Shown here: positions 1 through 12,448 of the stretch, one piece after another
Layout of the letters: each line of letters opens with the position of its first letter
Position numbering within the stretch: the stretch's first letter is position 1
Assembly (NCBI GenBank): GCA_003952965.2
Contig: CM025855.1
Location: 19,075,832 to 19,139,831, forward strand
DNA: 64,000 bases
Reading direction: 5' to 3'
DNA from: Morella rubra
Taxonomy: Eukaryota; Streptophyta; Magnoliopsida; Fagales; Myricaceae
Notes under the pieces: generated by a model
Databases searched by the model: none
Seen by the model: only the letters and a program-made list of their open reading frames with translations
What the model was told of the DNA's origin: nothing
Made by a program: the position numbers and the translations under genes

Positions 1-180
1 TGGCAAAAGTAAAAATTAGGCCTTCAGGCCTAGATATGGAACAAGAATTTTCGGATTCCGTATCCGGAAATTCCGATACTCACCCTTATCCAAAATAATA
101 TACAAGTGATCAATCAACAATAGTAATTATCTCATAATTATTCAAAATGACTGATTTTAAAGGCATACATCTGACAATCT

Positions 181-3100
181 CCCACTTGCACTCAGAACCA
201 ATCAGACATGTACTTGACACCCATAGACTCTAAATGCTTCTCAAACACTTTCTGAGTCAAAGGTTTAGTGAACGGGTCTGCGAATTATCAGCTGATGCAA
301 TTTTGTGACATCACCTCATGATATCACGACGTTCTATGTGCTTGTCCTTTGATGAGACCTTGGTTCCACGCCTGTGCAATTGCACCATTGTTATCGCAAT
401 AAGGAAATAGGCGCCTCAATCGAAGGGACAACTTAAAGTTCTTGAATGAACTTGCGAATCCACACAGCTTCCTTTGCAGCTTCACTTGCAGCAACATATT
501 CTGCCTCAGTTGTAGAATCAGCAGTAGTACTTTGCTTGAAACTTCTCCAACTGAATGCTCCTTTGCCAAGAAGGAACACAAACCGGATGTTGATCTTCTA
601 TCATCAATATCTGATTGAAAATCCGAATCTGTATATCCCTGGACAGTCAGATCCTCACTACCATACACTAGAAATAGTGTTTTGTATTTCTCAAATACCT
701 GAGGATATGTTTTACTGCTGACCAATGTTCTGGACCTAGATTGGATTGGTATCTACTCACAACGCTAACTGCGTGACTGATATCAAGTCTTGTACAAAGC
801 ATAGCATACATGAGACTCCCTACAGCCGAAGCATAATGGCAGTTACTCATCTTCTCTCTTTCTTCAGGTGTTTTTGGACACATCTGCTTAGAGAGATGAA
901 TTTATGTCTAAAGGGTAGAAACCCTTTCTTGGAATTACCATGCTAAATCTAGCCAATATCCTGTCAATATAATTGGCCTGTGAGAGACCCAATAATCTCT
1001 TTTTCGGTCTCTAAACACTTTGATCCCGAGTATATAGGATGCTTCCCCAAGGTCTTTCATTGAAAATTGGTTAGATAACCACATTTTCACAGATGATAAA
1101 GCTCCTACATCATTCCTAATGAGTAGTATGTCATCTACATAAAGAACCAAAAAGGTGATAGCACTCCCACTAACCTTCTTGTAGACACAAGGTTCATCCA
1201 TGTTTTGTGAGAAACCAAACATTTTGATTGACTCATTAAAACAGATGTTCCAACAACGTGATGCTTGTTTTAGGCCATAAATGGATTTCTCCAACCTGCA
1301 CACTTTTGATTCATTTTCCTGAGATATGAAACCTTCTGGCTGGTCCATATAAATTTCTTCATGGATGTACCCATTCAAAATGCGATTTTCACATCCATCT
1401 GCCATATCTCATAATCATAGTATGCTGCAATTGACAACAGAATCCTTATGGACTTTAGCATAGCTACTGGTGAAAAGGTTTCCTCATAATCAATACCAGC
1501 CTTTTGAGTATACCCTTTCGCTACCAGCCTAGCTTTAAAGGTCTCTACCTTTCCTGTTGGTCCAAGTTTCCTTTTGTAGACCCATTTGCAACCTATAGGC
1601 TTAATGCCTTCTGGTTTGTCTACCAAGGTCCATACCTTGTTGGAATACATGGAGTCCATCTCTGATTCCATGGCCACATGCCAATGCTTAGCATCTTTGT
1701 CTTTCACAGCCTCTGTATAATCACAAGGATCAATCTCCAGTCCCTCAGAATCCATTTGATAAATCTCATTTAACAAACTGAATTTTACTAGAGGTCTTAT
1801 AATCCTTTTACTACGACGAGGCTCTTGTGTCTCAACAGGTTCAGTTTGATCAGTGGGTTCAGTTAATCCCTTTTATCAATCTTATCACATGTTTAGTTCA
1901 CTGCTCATCAAGAACAATCCTCTCAGTTTCATCAAGGCTATAATCCTCTTCAAGAAATATCGCATTCCTGCTAACAATTACCTTTTTCATTTGGATTATA
2001 AAAGTAGAAACCAGTTGTCATTTTGGGATAACCTACAAATAAACACCTTTCAGTCCTTGATCCCAGCTTATCCACATTAAACCTTTTAACATGAGCTGGA
2101 CAACCCCATATCTTAATATGATTTAGGCTTGGCTTTTTGCCAGTCCATAACTCATATGGGGTATTAGGAATTGATTTTTGGGATCCTGTTTAACAAGTAA
2201 ACAGCTGTCTCCAAAGCATGTCCCCAAAAATAATAGGCAATTTGATATGCTCATCATTGAACGAACCATATCCAATAGGTTCTATTTCTTCTTTCTGCAA
2301 CACCATTATGTTGTGGTGTGTAGGTGGAGTCAACTGAGATATGATGCCATTCTTTAAGATGACTTTAAAATCATCCAAGAGGTATTCGCCTCCCTATCGG
2401 AGCGAATATTTTAATGGACTTTCCAATTGTTTCTCAACTTCATTGTGGAATTCTTTGAACTTTTCAAAGGATTCCGACTTGTGTTTCATCAGGTATATAT
2501 AACCATACCTGGAATAATCATCAATGAAAGTGATGAAATAAGAGAAACCTCCTCTTACCATGTGGTTGAAGGGACCACAAACATCAGTATGTATTAACTC
2601 TAACAACTCTGTGGCTCTAATTCCTTTTCCTTAAAAGGATTCTTGGTCATCTTTCCCTGCAAGCAAGGCTCACAGATTGGGTAGGGCTCAATTTTCAAAA
2701 GGTCAATGGCCCATCCTTACCAATCTGTTGATCCTATCCATATTGGCATGACCAAGTCTTAGATGCCACAAGTAAGTGGGATTAACATCCCTCTTCCTTT
2801 TGAGAGTTTTCACACTGGTATCATCATTATTCTCTATATTATTCAAGAGTTACAACATTCAAAATATAAAGACCATCTATCATAAGTACAGAAGCAACAA
2901 ATTATTTTGAAACTTAAAACAAGTTTAGAATTAAAAGAAGTGAATATCCAGATAAAGTTTTGAAATAGAAATTAAGTTTCTACGACATTCTGGTACGTAT
3001 AGACAATCTTCCAAAATTAAAACTTTGTTTCTATAGACTAAATGAAAAGTTCTTATGGCGGTCGCTACAACACTGCAGCCGTCCCCATCTTTAGGATGAC

Positions 3101-4260
3101 ATCCCTTTCACCTAGTCTTTGGGTTTTTTTAAACCCCTGCAACATATTGCAGATATGAGACGTTGTGCCTGAATCCACACACCATGAATTTAATAGACCA
3201 TCTATTAAATTCATTTCAATACAAGCATACCTTCAGTAGGTTTCTTTTGCTTCAAAGAAGCAAATACATGCAGCAATTCCTTTTTCAATGACCTTGGTTT
3301 GCCGCAAGTGGAAACAATTTCCTTAGCCTTTTTATCTGCTCACTCTTGTCCTCCTTCTTTGCCTTCAAGCTAGGTTGAGACCTTTTTTTTTCTTAAATTT
3401 CTTGCCTTTGGGTTTGATTCCCGAGGCAAAGCTGACTTTTCACTTGTCCATTATCATCAAAGAACTTTTCTCCTTTTTGATAAGATCTTCAGCTGCTTGC
3501 AACATATTGAGCAACTCGGACAAAGTCACTGTCATCTTGTTCATATTATAATTTAATACGAACCGGTGAACGACTCAGGCAAAGATGCCAATATCGCTCC
3601 AACCTCGGTCTCGCCATCCATTTCTGCACTTAAAGGATGTTCGTGTGGTGAGATTTTTAGAATTTGAAGTGTTTTGAGAATTTTTAGGTGATGTTAAATT
3701 TATTGTATGCGTGCAGAAGTTGTTGACTTGTATTGGTATTTGAATATGTTCGGTTTATAAATTCTAGAATTTATGTGTATCCTAGAATACAAACCAAAAC
3801 GAACAATCCCCTAGTATCTCTAGTTCTGTGATGAAAGATATCATCTTCAGACATGTTCCCGAACTGGAGCACCTTCCACCATTTTGGTGGTCATCAACGA
3901 TTTCATAACTTGCTGGCATGCAGAACGACTTTGCTCTCCGAATAGCTCTTAGAGATATACAATATCTCTTTAGCTGTAGCTATGCCCTCACATTGCTTTT
4001 GCAATAATTTGGACATAGACGCCAACATATAACAACAAGCTAATTCATCTGCCTCATGACACTTTTCAAAAGCAACTCTTTGTTCTAAGTGGCGTCGCTA
4101 AGGCAAGTTAAGGGGGTCTCCTCTCTGAAGACATGAGCTATTTTAGCCACAGTTAGTACTATCATAAGATTTCTCTTCCAATCAAGGAAGTTTGGCCCAG
4201 TTAGTTTGTTATCATCTAGGATTCTAGATAATGGGTTCGGCATCATGATTTGCAAATATT
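181..4260 (-). mobile_element. Decayed Ty1/copia LTR retrotransposon
   Basis: This is a fossil copia element read on the minus strand. Recognisable parts in element order are a gag-like region (about 4250-3300), an integrase segment (about 2610-2190, with the HTDVCGP and FIDDYSRYGY signatures), and reverse transcriptase plus RNase H (about 1776-324, with FKARLVAKGYTQ, YGLKQASRCW and LYVDDILL). The pol order integrase before reverse transcriptase is diagnostic of Ty1/copia and excludes gypsy. The element is clearly broken, with many lesions over its length. The outer limits are estimates: I could not match two LTRs, and the 3' LTR may run off the left edge (bases 1-180 look like terminal non-coding sequence). 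Confidence 0.9.
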
Positions 4261-4872
4261 AGAAAGAAAAATTTACAAGTATATTAACGCTCCATCAGGA
4301 TAGGGTTTTAATAGCAAATGTTACCTCCCATTAAAACACAGCAACCAAACGAAAAAGTAGAATATAACATTTATATTCAGTGTTTGCAGTGGGTATCAAG
4401 AACTTTCAACTTATGTGCACATATCCTATTTTAGTAATCATGGCACAACTTATAAAATTGTGTAGAATCTACTTATCATAATTACATCACATGTTGTATA
4501 TCATGTATATACAAATTTCATGATTCTTGATATTTCTTTTGGCCACCAACATAAATACAATCTTCACTATTTTAGTGGACATGTTTATTTAGTTAAGTGC
4601 AACTATCATCTAAATGATTTGTAATTTTGTAATGGGTCGGCATTGATATTTTAGTCAACACCCCCACTACTCATAACACTCACTTATCTTCACAAAAGTA
4701 TACAGGACAAATTATAAAATCAACAATTGGCCGTGACTATTTTAGTTTTAACCAACCATCAATCAAATAAAAGTCCAAATACCAACAATGGAAGGCCATG
4801 AGATTTAATTTTCTTGTAAAATAATCTCATTTAACACTTATATTAAATCTGTAAAAAAAAGTTTTTTTTTTT
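4261..4872. other. AT-rich non-coding stretch beside copia element
   Basis: This AT-rich sequence follows the gag end of the copia fossil and may hold its 5' LTR and leader. I saw no coding signal and no confident terminal repeat. Confidence 0.4.
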
Positions 4873-5185
4873 TTTGGACCCAGCCCAGCTCTTGGGCTAG
4901 GTTAGCTAGGCCTTGGGCCGAGTAGGGCTTGCCCTACCCATGGCCTAAACAGGTCGACCCAAGGCATCTCATGTCCTAGGTGCCGTTTGGCCCCCAAAGG
5001 CTAGGATGCGCCTTGCCACCCCTAGGCCGGCCAGGTGTCGGCCACCCCACGGCCTGAAGTGGCTGTGGGAGGCGAAATGGCCTTCCTCTCTCAAAGCATG
5101 TACCCCCAAAAGGGTACACCATGGCAGGGGCCGCCGCTGGCTGCTAGGCCACGCAACGCCGCTGCTGGGTTCGCCTGGGACCACC
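4873..5185. other. GC-rich island of unknown origin
   Basis: About 310 bases rich in GGCC-like and CCTAGG-like blocks begin abruptly after a T run and end before AT-rich DNA. The composition contrasts sharply with the surroundings. Short open frames exist on both strands but have low-complexity composition and match no family I know. It could be part of an LTR or a separate insertion. From 5186 to 5670 the sequence is unremarkable, with a short GA repeat near 5580. Confidence 0.4.
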
Positions 5186-5670
5186 AATAAAGAAAATTTT
5201 TCTCTTATGCTCGTGCATTTCTCTCTGTGAATAGGGGAACAAAATGACTTTGCTCTTAATTTGTTCTTGTGCGTGTGGGCATGTGTTTCCCTTGCACCAA
5301 CCCTTTTGTTTTTGATGTTTGCCCTTATGCTTCTTTATGGTTCTCTTTGTTGAAAGAGGAAACCGTGTGAAACATAAAGGAGAGGAGAAAAATTTCGTTT
5401 TGCTCCTTTTTAGTCTATGAACAATCAGCATGTTTAGATTTCTTTGAAAGAATCTTTGAAAGAAGTTGAAATCTGAGTTTGTTGGGTTGTTTTTGTTGTT
5501 TTTGCATGTGATTTGGTTAAGAAACAACATGAATCAGGCTTATTTTAGATTATTTTCGTGTTCTTCAAGTTTGTGAGAAGAGAGAGAGTAAGAGAGAGAG
5601 CAAGAGTTTTCTTGCTCTCCAAGCTAGCCACCACCAGAGGCGTTGGTGGCTCAGCCGGTTGAGGACAAGA

Positions 5671-5912
5671 GGAAAATTGTCATTTTACTCTCAAGTTTTA
5701 GCGCTTTTTACTTTTTAGTCTTTAGATTTTAATTTTCAAAATTTTAGTCCTTCAATTTTCTTTTGTTGACAAAAGAACACTTCCATCAGGTTCCTTCTAT
5801 CTCCTTAACGGGAAGTTCCTACCATGTCAACGAAATGTACATTGAATATAGCTATTAATCCACATCATTGCCAGCTAAGCAACTAAAACTGCGTCGTCTC
5901 ATGTACTCTGTG
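5671..5912 (+). repeat. Left terminal inverted repeat of Mutator-like element
   Basis: It pairs with the right repeat at about 6885-7129 in inverted orientation over roughly 240 bases, with scattered mismatches and small indels. The inner limit is approximate. Confidence 0.65.
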
Positions 5913-6884
5913 TTTGGGCTTCCCTTTCGTTACAACTCATCTGCAATTCTTCCTAAAGCATCTGCAAGCTTATTAAGAATACCAATCAAACTAGTAGCAT
6001 CATCTTTCCGTTGTTCTGGATCCAGTTAGAAATTCGCATTCTGAGCTTCAAGTTGTGACCTAAGCAATTTTCCATTTTTTTTTTCCAGTACATCAACAAC
6101 TGAACCAACTGATTCTGCAGACTGAAATTCGCATTCTCATTTGTTGTACCTACACAGGGAAAACAGCGTCTGAACAAGACAAAAAAGCCAGCATTGTACA
6201 TATGGTAACGAGAAAAAGAAGTCCACGCCCTAAAACTATATCCCGCTAGTACTTTCTGGCTCTTGTTTCTTCCAAGCCACTTGGTGGACCTGAACCCTCA
6301 CAAACCCATTTGCCCTCCACATATTCGAGAACTGAAAAAAGCAAAGAAAAAAAAAAATAACTCCAACAATCTGGGAAAACACTAATGTAGTTTCTCAAAT
6401 ACCATATCTTCGTAAAAAAGTAAATATTGGAAGAAAGAGCACATTCATTCAAGTCATAAGGGAAACCAGAAGAGAAGTTGCAAAATATACCAATGTAAAA
6501 GTGATCGGTGTTTGGGTCATCAATCAGAAGCCTGAAGGAAAATGTAAACTACTATGGGAGGAGGGAGAGCGAGTTATTGCTTAGTTGCTTTCTTGGTGTT
6601 TTATCTCTGTGTGTGTGTGTGGAGTCTGCATATGGAAGAACCGAGAAGAAGGATGATGTAGAGATTTACAAACCAATCCTTCCGTCAAGATGAGAACTTG
6701 AAAAACAGAAGACTATATCATCATCCCTTTTGTCAGTCTGTGGTCTCGGGCGAGGTAGAGACAGAGAAAGATGGCAGGGGGAGAAGAGGGACAACTTTGG
6801 AGTATACCACAACGTGGGTTGTTGCTCTTGTCTGTCATCGTTCTCATCTCTCTCGCCTTCTTCTTCATTACGTTGGGAATGACG

Positions 6885-7129
6885 CAGTACATAAGAGGAC
6901 GCAATTTTGGCTGCTGAGCTGACAATGACGTGGATTAATAGTTATACCCAGCTACATCTCGCCGACGTAACAAGAGCTGCCGTTAAGGAACACATGAATT
7001 ATGAAATCTCGACAGAATAGTTATTTTGTCAAAAATAAAAAATTGAAGGACCAAAATTTTGAGAATTGAAATCCAAGGATTAAAAAAAGAGTAAAAAGTG
7101 CTAGAACCAAAGTAAAATGATAATTTGCC
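6885..7129 (-). repeat. Right terminal inverted repeat of Mutator-like element
   Basis: This is the inverted partner of the repeat at 5671-5912. Reading the minus strand from 7129 gives the same ordered blocks as the left end, including the final CTATTAATCCAC block. Confidence 0.65.
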
Positions 7130-8677
7130 AAAACAAAAAAAACCCCAGGTATCTGTTTCCTAGATAAACTTGTAGTTAAATGCCATTGTAATTGCTTAAA
7201 AAGTTAAATTTCCTGGGAATCGTAATGTAACAATTCAATGTGAGACTCAACGCATAGCGATGACGATTCTTCACGTCAAATTTCATTGGGACTCGTACAT
7301 AAACTTTACCAACAACAGTGACGTGCGATTCGTAAGAATTGTTGCAGGCTTCATTGGACTGATATAAACAATTTAGAAGATTGACTGGCAGGAAGCCTAA
7401 AAAGAGAAAGAAAGAAGATTGGCTGGAAATTGGTCGTGCTCCTGATTGGCAAGCAGACAAAGAGGTACAATTAAATTGCTTCCATATCTACATGACTTAC
7501 AACTCCAAATCTTCCTCGAGTGATTTCAAAGCAAGAAATAGTTTAGGCTTTTTGAAATGGCAAGCATGGGCAGTTTCATGGTTTGTATTCGCATATCGAA
7601 GCAAGTCTAACTTCAATGCTTAATAAAAATTTCATAAACTTACAAATACCTGGTCTAAAAGTGCTCAAGATCCATTGCTATGATATGTTGGTAATCCAAA
7701 TACTCAAAATAAACAAAGAAAGAGGAAACTTCTTAACAAATTAGTTGAGTTCAAAAATGTTTCATACACCAACCCAAATAGCTTTAATCCCAGCATAAAA
7801 CGACTTGACATAAAACTAGCTCATAAAAAGAGTTTAACTGCATTAACTCTTCAGTCACTAGCTTAATCCCAGCCTCCACAACCTGGAGCCACAACGACAA
7901 AAGAGATGAAATTACAAATCAGAATTACAAACTCCAGCAATAGAACCAATTAATTCTCAATTATGCATGCATTCCATAGTTCCAAAATGTGCACACAAGA
8001 CATTAAGACTACTTTCACATACAACTACTCCTAGGTGGGACAAGATCAGTGATTGAGAAATACTCGTGACGTCCCTATGGTAATTCATAACGGTTAAGAG
8101 AACACTGAACTACAAACACATACACCGTCATCCATATGGCAATTCGATTTATTTTATTCCAAGTCAAACAGATAAGCAAAAAACAAAAACAAAAAGACCC
8201 CTCATTTTCTCAGAACAGTGAGATCTCTGTACTAAAAAGATGAAATTGATCTGTTCCATAGGGTTATTCTTCAGATAAACAGAAGCAAACAAGAAAGAGG
8301 GTCACATAAAAATAGGGTCAACAAACTCAAAATCCAAGAAAGAGGCTCACATGAAATACATTATCAGTATATAACCCATAGCAGCATATTAAGACACCAC
8401 AGGGAAAAGGCTGTAGAAAGATCTCAATAAACCACACGGAAATATAAGCATCCTCCAAATAAGAAAGCTTGAAAAGCCTAAAAGCCATTAGAACATCTGA
8501 TAGGAAGCAATCAGTGATGAGTTTTCAAAATAAATCTACATTGAAAATTTAATGCCCACAAGGCTAATTTCCTAGCTGCCTACCTAAAATACTTTTGAAC
8601 CCAGTTGAAAATTAACAGGAGAACAAACCCAAAAAAATATATGCGCATTAAATAAAGACAAAAGGTCTAAATGTACC
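7130..8677. other. Intergenic DNA downstream of RPL35A
   Basis: This is AT-rich non-coding DNA between the Mutator element and the RPL35A stop codon. The part next to 8677 should contain the RPL35A 3' untranslated region and polyadenylation site on the minus strand. I saw no other gene. Confidence 0.5.
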
Positions 8678-9718
8678 TCATATATTGCTGGGGTACATGA
8701 AAACCCTAACTCTAGCTCCCTGCAAAACGACCAAAACAGATTAACTCGGAAGCCTCTTCATAAAACCCCATTTATAAACATCAAAATGATATAATCTTGA
8801 CCATACCATGGATTTCGGTGGAAGATTTGACTTGAACTTAGCACGAACAACACCGCTGTTACCATGAGCCCTATTCACCTTACCCCAAATGCAGCGATAG
8901 TGACTTCCATTCTTCTTCACCTTAGCCTTATAGATATAAGCCATGCGCTTGCCAGCATACCATGCAACCTCCTCCTTGGTATTCACCCCCTCAATCTGAA
9001 TAAGGGAAGTGTTGGGGTACTGGTTTGACTTGGACCTGACCCATCATCCCCATCAAAAATTCAAACACTATACCAAGCAACAACTTCCAGAATACACATC
9101 CGACACTAAATTTACCAGCTGAGAAAATGCATGTAAATGATAAGATCACAGAACAATCTTAAATCCTCAACTTTCGCTATTTGTAATCCACTGACCCGGA
9201 AATTCTTAGAAAACAGTCGACCAGAAAAACCACGTTTTCTTTGCGTATCCCTCTCAGCACCGAAATGGTCACTAGAACGTTCCTTAGACAAACCCGAACG
9301 CTAAGCGAAAGCAACTACGATCTATCTAACTCATCCATGTGCCAAAAACCTCGTGTGTTTACAATTTGGGAACACAGTAACGAAAAAAAAAAAAAAAAAA
9401 CCTAAAGTCCTGGTAGTAACAATTTCGTCTTGGTTTTTTCTGAGCAGCCCAACAAAAACCAGAACGGAAACAGAAATTATTTAGAGAAAATAAAGCAAAT
9501 CAGCCAGCATAAAAGCAGAAGAGAATAAAGTCCTATTACCTCTTGTAGCCGAGGATGGTTCCTCTGACATAAAGTCTGCGAAGAAATACATGATTAAAAC
9601 GAAATGTTAGCCAAAATCTATAGCATAAAGTTTAGTAGATGCCTGGAACTAGGGATTTAAGAGAGAAAACAAGCATGGAAAATAAGGACCTGACTCGCTC
9701 TCCTTGGCGTCCCTTCAT
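8678..9718 (-). CDS. RPL35A: 60S ribosomal protein L35a (eL33), four coding exons
   Basis: It encodes the large-subunit ribosomal protein eL33 of cytosolic ribosomes. Exons on the minus strand are 9718-9690, 9575-9540, 9035-8807 and 8719-8678. All introns are GT-AG and the split codons rejoin in frame, giving 111 residues, against about 112 in Arabidopsis. Recognisable stretches are [16 protein letters not shown] at the start, [39 protein letters not shown] in the RNA-binding core, [17 protein letters not shown], and the invariant tail [13 protein letters not shown]. The start is the ATG at 9718-9716. Most plant relatives begin MVKGR, so one residue is missing after Met. The frame is intact and no damage is visible. 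The promoter has the plant ribosomal-protein signature. Confidence 0.95.
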
Positions 9719-9940
9719 CTTCGCTTTGGAGGCGCTCTAACACGAGAACCTTAAACCCTAATAGGCTAACAATGGCGATTCGGGTATTTTCATAAGATGG
9801 GTATATAAACTATACCAGATCCAGAAGAAGGTTACTAACAAAATGCTGGGTACGGGCCGAGGGTTTTTTATGGGTTGAATAAGGATAAGCCCAGTCCTTT
9901 CTTGAATTTGAAATGGGCCGAATAGCCACTAGCCCAACCT
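9719..9940 (-). promoter_or_regulatory. RPL35A promoter and leader with telo-box and site II elements
   Basis: Upstream of the RPL35A start lie a telo-box (AAACCCTAA, 9753-9761, in the leader) and three site II motifs of the TGGGCY type (9888-9893 and 9931-9936 as AGCCCA, 9914-9919 as TGGGCC). Telo-box plus site II is the established pattern of plant ribosomal protein and other growth-linked promoters (bound by TRB/PURalpha-type and TCP factors). A TATA-like stretch sits at 9802-9808. Transcription start is not determined. Confidence 0.75.
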
Positions 9941-12440
9941 TTATTGAGCAGAATTTATTGCCGAACTATCCCAACCTGGGACCAGAATGTAAAATATTGC
10001 TGAAAGTTGTTTAATTAATCCATTAGTCCATGTGTTTTTTATAAATGTCACAGTGCTCGTATTTTTTTGTCCTAATTTAGTTCATATGATATATTACTAC
10101 GTTAATATAGCTCTTTTCGTCAATCGGTGTCTGCATCTGATTAGTGGCAGATGCAGGGGGGGCGACCCTGGGCGGCCGCCACCCATTGCACCGCCGAAGA
10201 CAAGAATTTTTATATGAATTTTTTTTTTTTTTTTGGTCTGGAGCTTGTGGGGGCCGATGCCCCATAAGACCCAGGCCAACCCACTTCTTCTTCTTTTCTT
10301 TCTTCTCCTCCTCCTCTCCTTATTCTTCTTCTTATTCTTTTCTTCTTCTTCAATAATATCTTAGGGTTATAGAGGTTTCTACTTAAAAATTTCTAATTTT
10401 TTAATTTTTTTTTTCGAAAATAAATAGAAAATCCACTTATATTTTTATGTCCCAAATTAATTATTTAGCTGATTTTTATTTGGTTAGGTTTTTCATGCCT
10501 TGAATTTTCATGGAGTTCTTACTGATATCATTTTCCTTATATATAGTGATTTATTAATTTTTTGCAAATTTTCAGAAGATGCAAATAAGTAGGATTATTT
10601 GTCACCTTCACTCTCCGAAGTACCAAAAATTGGGTTTTTAAGTCCTTAAAATTCGATATTTTGAGTACTAGCGTATTTGAGAACAGTATTTTTTGTATTA
10701 GGTAGGAAAAATTTTTTGTGTGTCATTTCGTCTTATGTGTTCCTTCAAAATGGATCCGGAACGCATGGCTTCGATGGTGAAACTAGAGTTACCTGAAGAA
10801 ATCACCAAAATTGCCAATAATATGTGGTATTTTGAGAATGTTGAAAAAGTTTCGTTCCAAGAAAATGGATTACATATCAAGGAAGCATTACTTAGTCATC
10901 TGCAGGTAGAACGCATCCATTTATTTTCAACAGAGAAAGTGAAGATTTGTCAGGAGACCAGGGGCTAAGTTGTATGATGAATAGGTATCGGTTTCAATCA
11001 ATTGCAGACAAATCTTCAAGCCAGAAAAAGCAAAACAACATTCATGTAGTGATGTTTCAGTATGAAGAAATTTGGAAAGCTCACAAAGGGTGGCTAAAAC
11101 TGAAAAAAACCTTGCTAATTTATATGCTTCTTTCCCTAAAAAGTTAATTAGTGATCAAATTAAAAATTGGCAAAATAAACCACAATGTTAATAATTTTTG
11201 CAACTAGAGGAAGATTCAATAATCCTTCGGATAATAAACACTGACATACTTTCAAATATCATTCGTGTCTGTTTTTTGCAACGGTTTCTTCCACTATAAA
11301 TATAGTATTTAATAATGTGAGTAATCAGGTATTCACTATAAGTTATTTAATAAAATGTGGAATACCGTCTCAAAAGGGCTTACTTATCCTGGTTCAAACT
11401 TATACCTGTAGAGGAGAGGTACCATAATTTTAGAAATCAAGACAAGACTGTCCTATAAAGAAGATGTTGGGGGAACACCAGAAAGACACTCATCGGCAGC
11501 AGAAACTACAAAGAAAAAAAAAAATTATTCAGGAAATTATAATGAGATTAGATCTTCAAAGATTGGGCATTCAAAAGGTCCTGAGTTTTCTTTAGCTCTC
11601 CTTGTCCACGTTATTATTTTTTCATTTGACTTTGCCCAAGACTGAAAATCCCTTCTCGCTTCTTCGACTATGAGTTTTGAACTAGCCACGATCTTATACA
11701 ACTTCCAGACCATCACTTCACCATAATCAAGAATAAAATTCATCATACTCCTAATTTCTTTAATGATAGCAAGGTGTGGTTTGAGCTGCACAAGCGAAAA
11801 GCTGTCATTGAAAATCCTTCTGATTATATTTGGAGCAGTCATTTGATTATTTCCAGGAGCATTAGTGTTAAGTGTTTTAGCTTTTCAACATTTTCATCAC
11901 TTTGGGAAAACACGCATTCAAAGTAACGAACTCTTTGAGAAAATAATAGTCTCACGCACACTGAGCTAGCTCTTTGGCCTACTACTTAATATTTTCTTGG
12001 ACTATATATTCTTTAATTGTCAAATTTGAGACAATAATTTAAAAAAAAGATCTTAATTATTTTCATTGTACATATTAAATTGGTCAAGACATAAATATTT
12101 CTTGAAATAAAGTGTACACCGTTTACATCTAGTCAGTTTGGTTGGAAGATGCCAGATGGGGGATGATTCGAGGAATGTCCTCTCTAAATGGCATACATGC
12201 ACTGAATCTTTTCTCCCCGGCATGATCAAGATTAACACTCGATTTAGGTATAAATATGTTCTATAAAACGCTGTCAAAACAATGAATGATCCGAGTTTTA
12301 AGCATTCTTTTGATTGTGCCCGTGTGCGGATAACATGTGTCACATACTTTGTTCGCACATTCGATTTTCTGAATTAGTGTTTCACATTTGTTCATCTTCT
12401 AGTAAACTTCATATGTATTTACATTATTATTGTAACATAG
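9941..12440. other. Intergenic DNA with repeat remnants
   Basis: The region is mostly AT-rich. Around 10141-10290 a GC-rich segment (GGCAGATGCAGGGGGGCGA..., CCGCCGAAG) followed by CTT-rich DNA looks like the edge of a hAT-type repeat. Two unidentified open frames occur: 10720-10968 plus and 11842-11537 minus. Neither has a domain I recognise. No RNA gene was seen. Confidence 0.35.
10750..10904 (+). other. Unidentified exon-like open frame
   Basis: From the ATG at 10750 the frame reads MDPERMASMVKLELPEEITK and continues in ordinary protein-like composition to ...EALLSHLQ. There a CAG|GTAGAAC sequence offers a splice donor near 10905. The composition is less biased than neighbouring random frames. 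No partner exon or family was recognised, so it could be a captured or decayed gene fragment. Confidence that it is coding is low. Confidence 0.25.
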
Positions 12441-12448
12441 TATTATGT

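Larger units (their letters stand above)
5671..7129. mobile_element. Non-autonomous Mutator-like element with long terminal inverted repeats, possible Pack-MULE
   Basis: The left end (about 5671-5912) reads as a diverged reverse complement of the right end (about 6885-7129). Both start GG(A/C)AAATT(G/A)TCATTTTACT and carry the same series of landmarks: a tttagtc/aatcc block, the TTGACAAAA block, an AACGG block and the CTATTAATCCAC block. TIRs of about 240 bp are typical of Mutator-like elements, and their sequence resembles the other Mutator ends in this window (near 26850 and 55000). There is no transposase inside. The interior has exon-like pieces on the minus strand: one near 6150-5960 reads as a coiled-coil-like segment (SVQLLDVLEK...), and one near 6345-6250 includes YVEGKWVCEG. 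These suggest captured host gene fragments of unknown source. A clean 9-bp target duplication is not visible, so the element is probably old. Confidence 0.7.

Noticed and set aside
9753-9761. AAACCCTAA as telomeric repeat DNA
   Set aside because: It is a single unit in a ribosomal protein leader, i.e. a telo-box regulatory motif.
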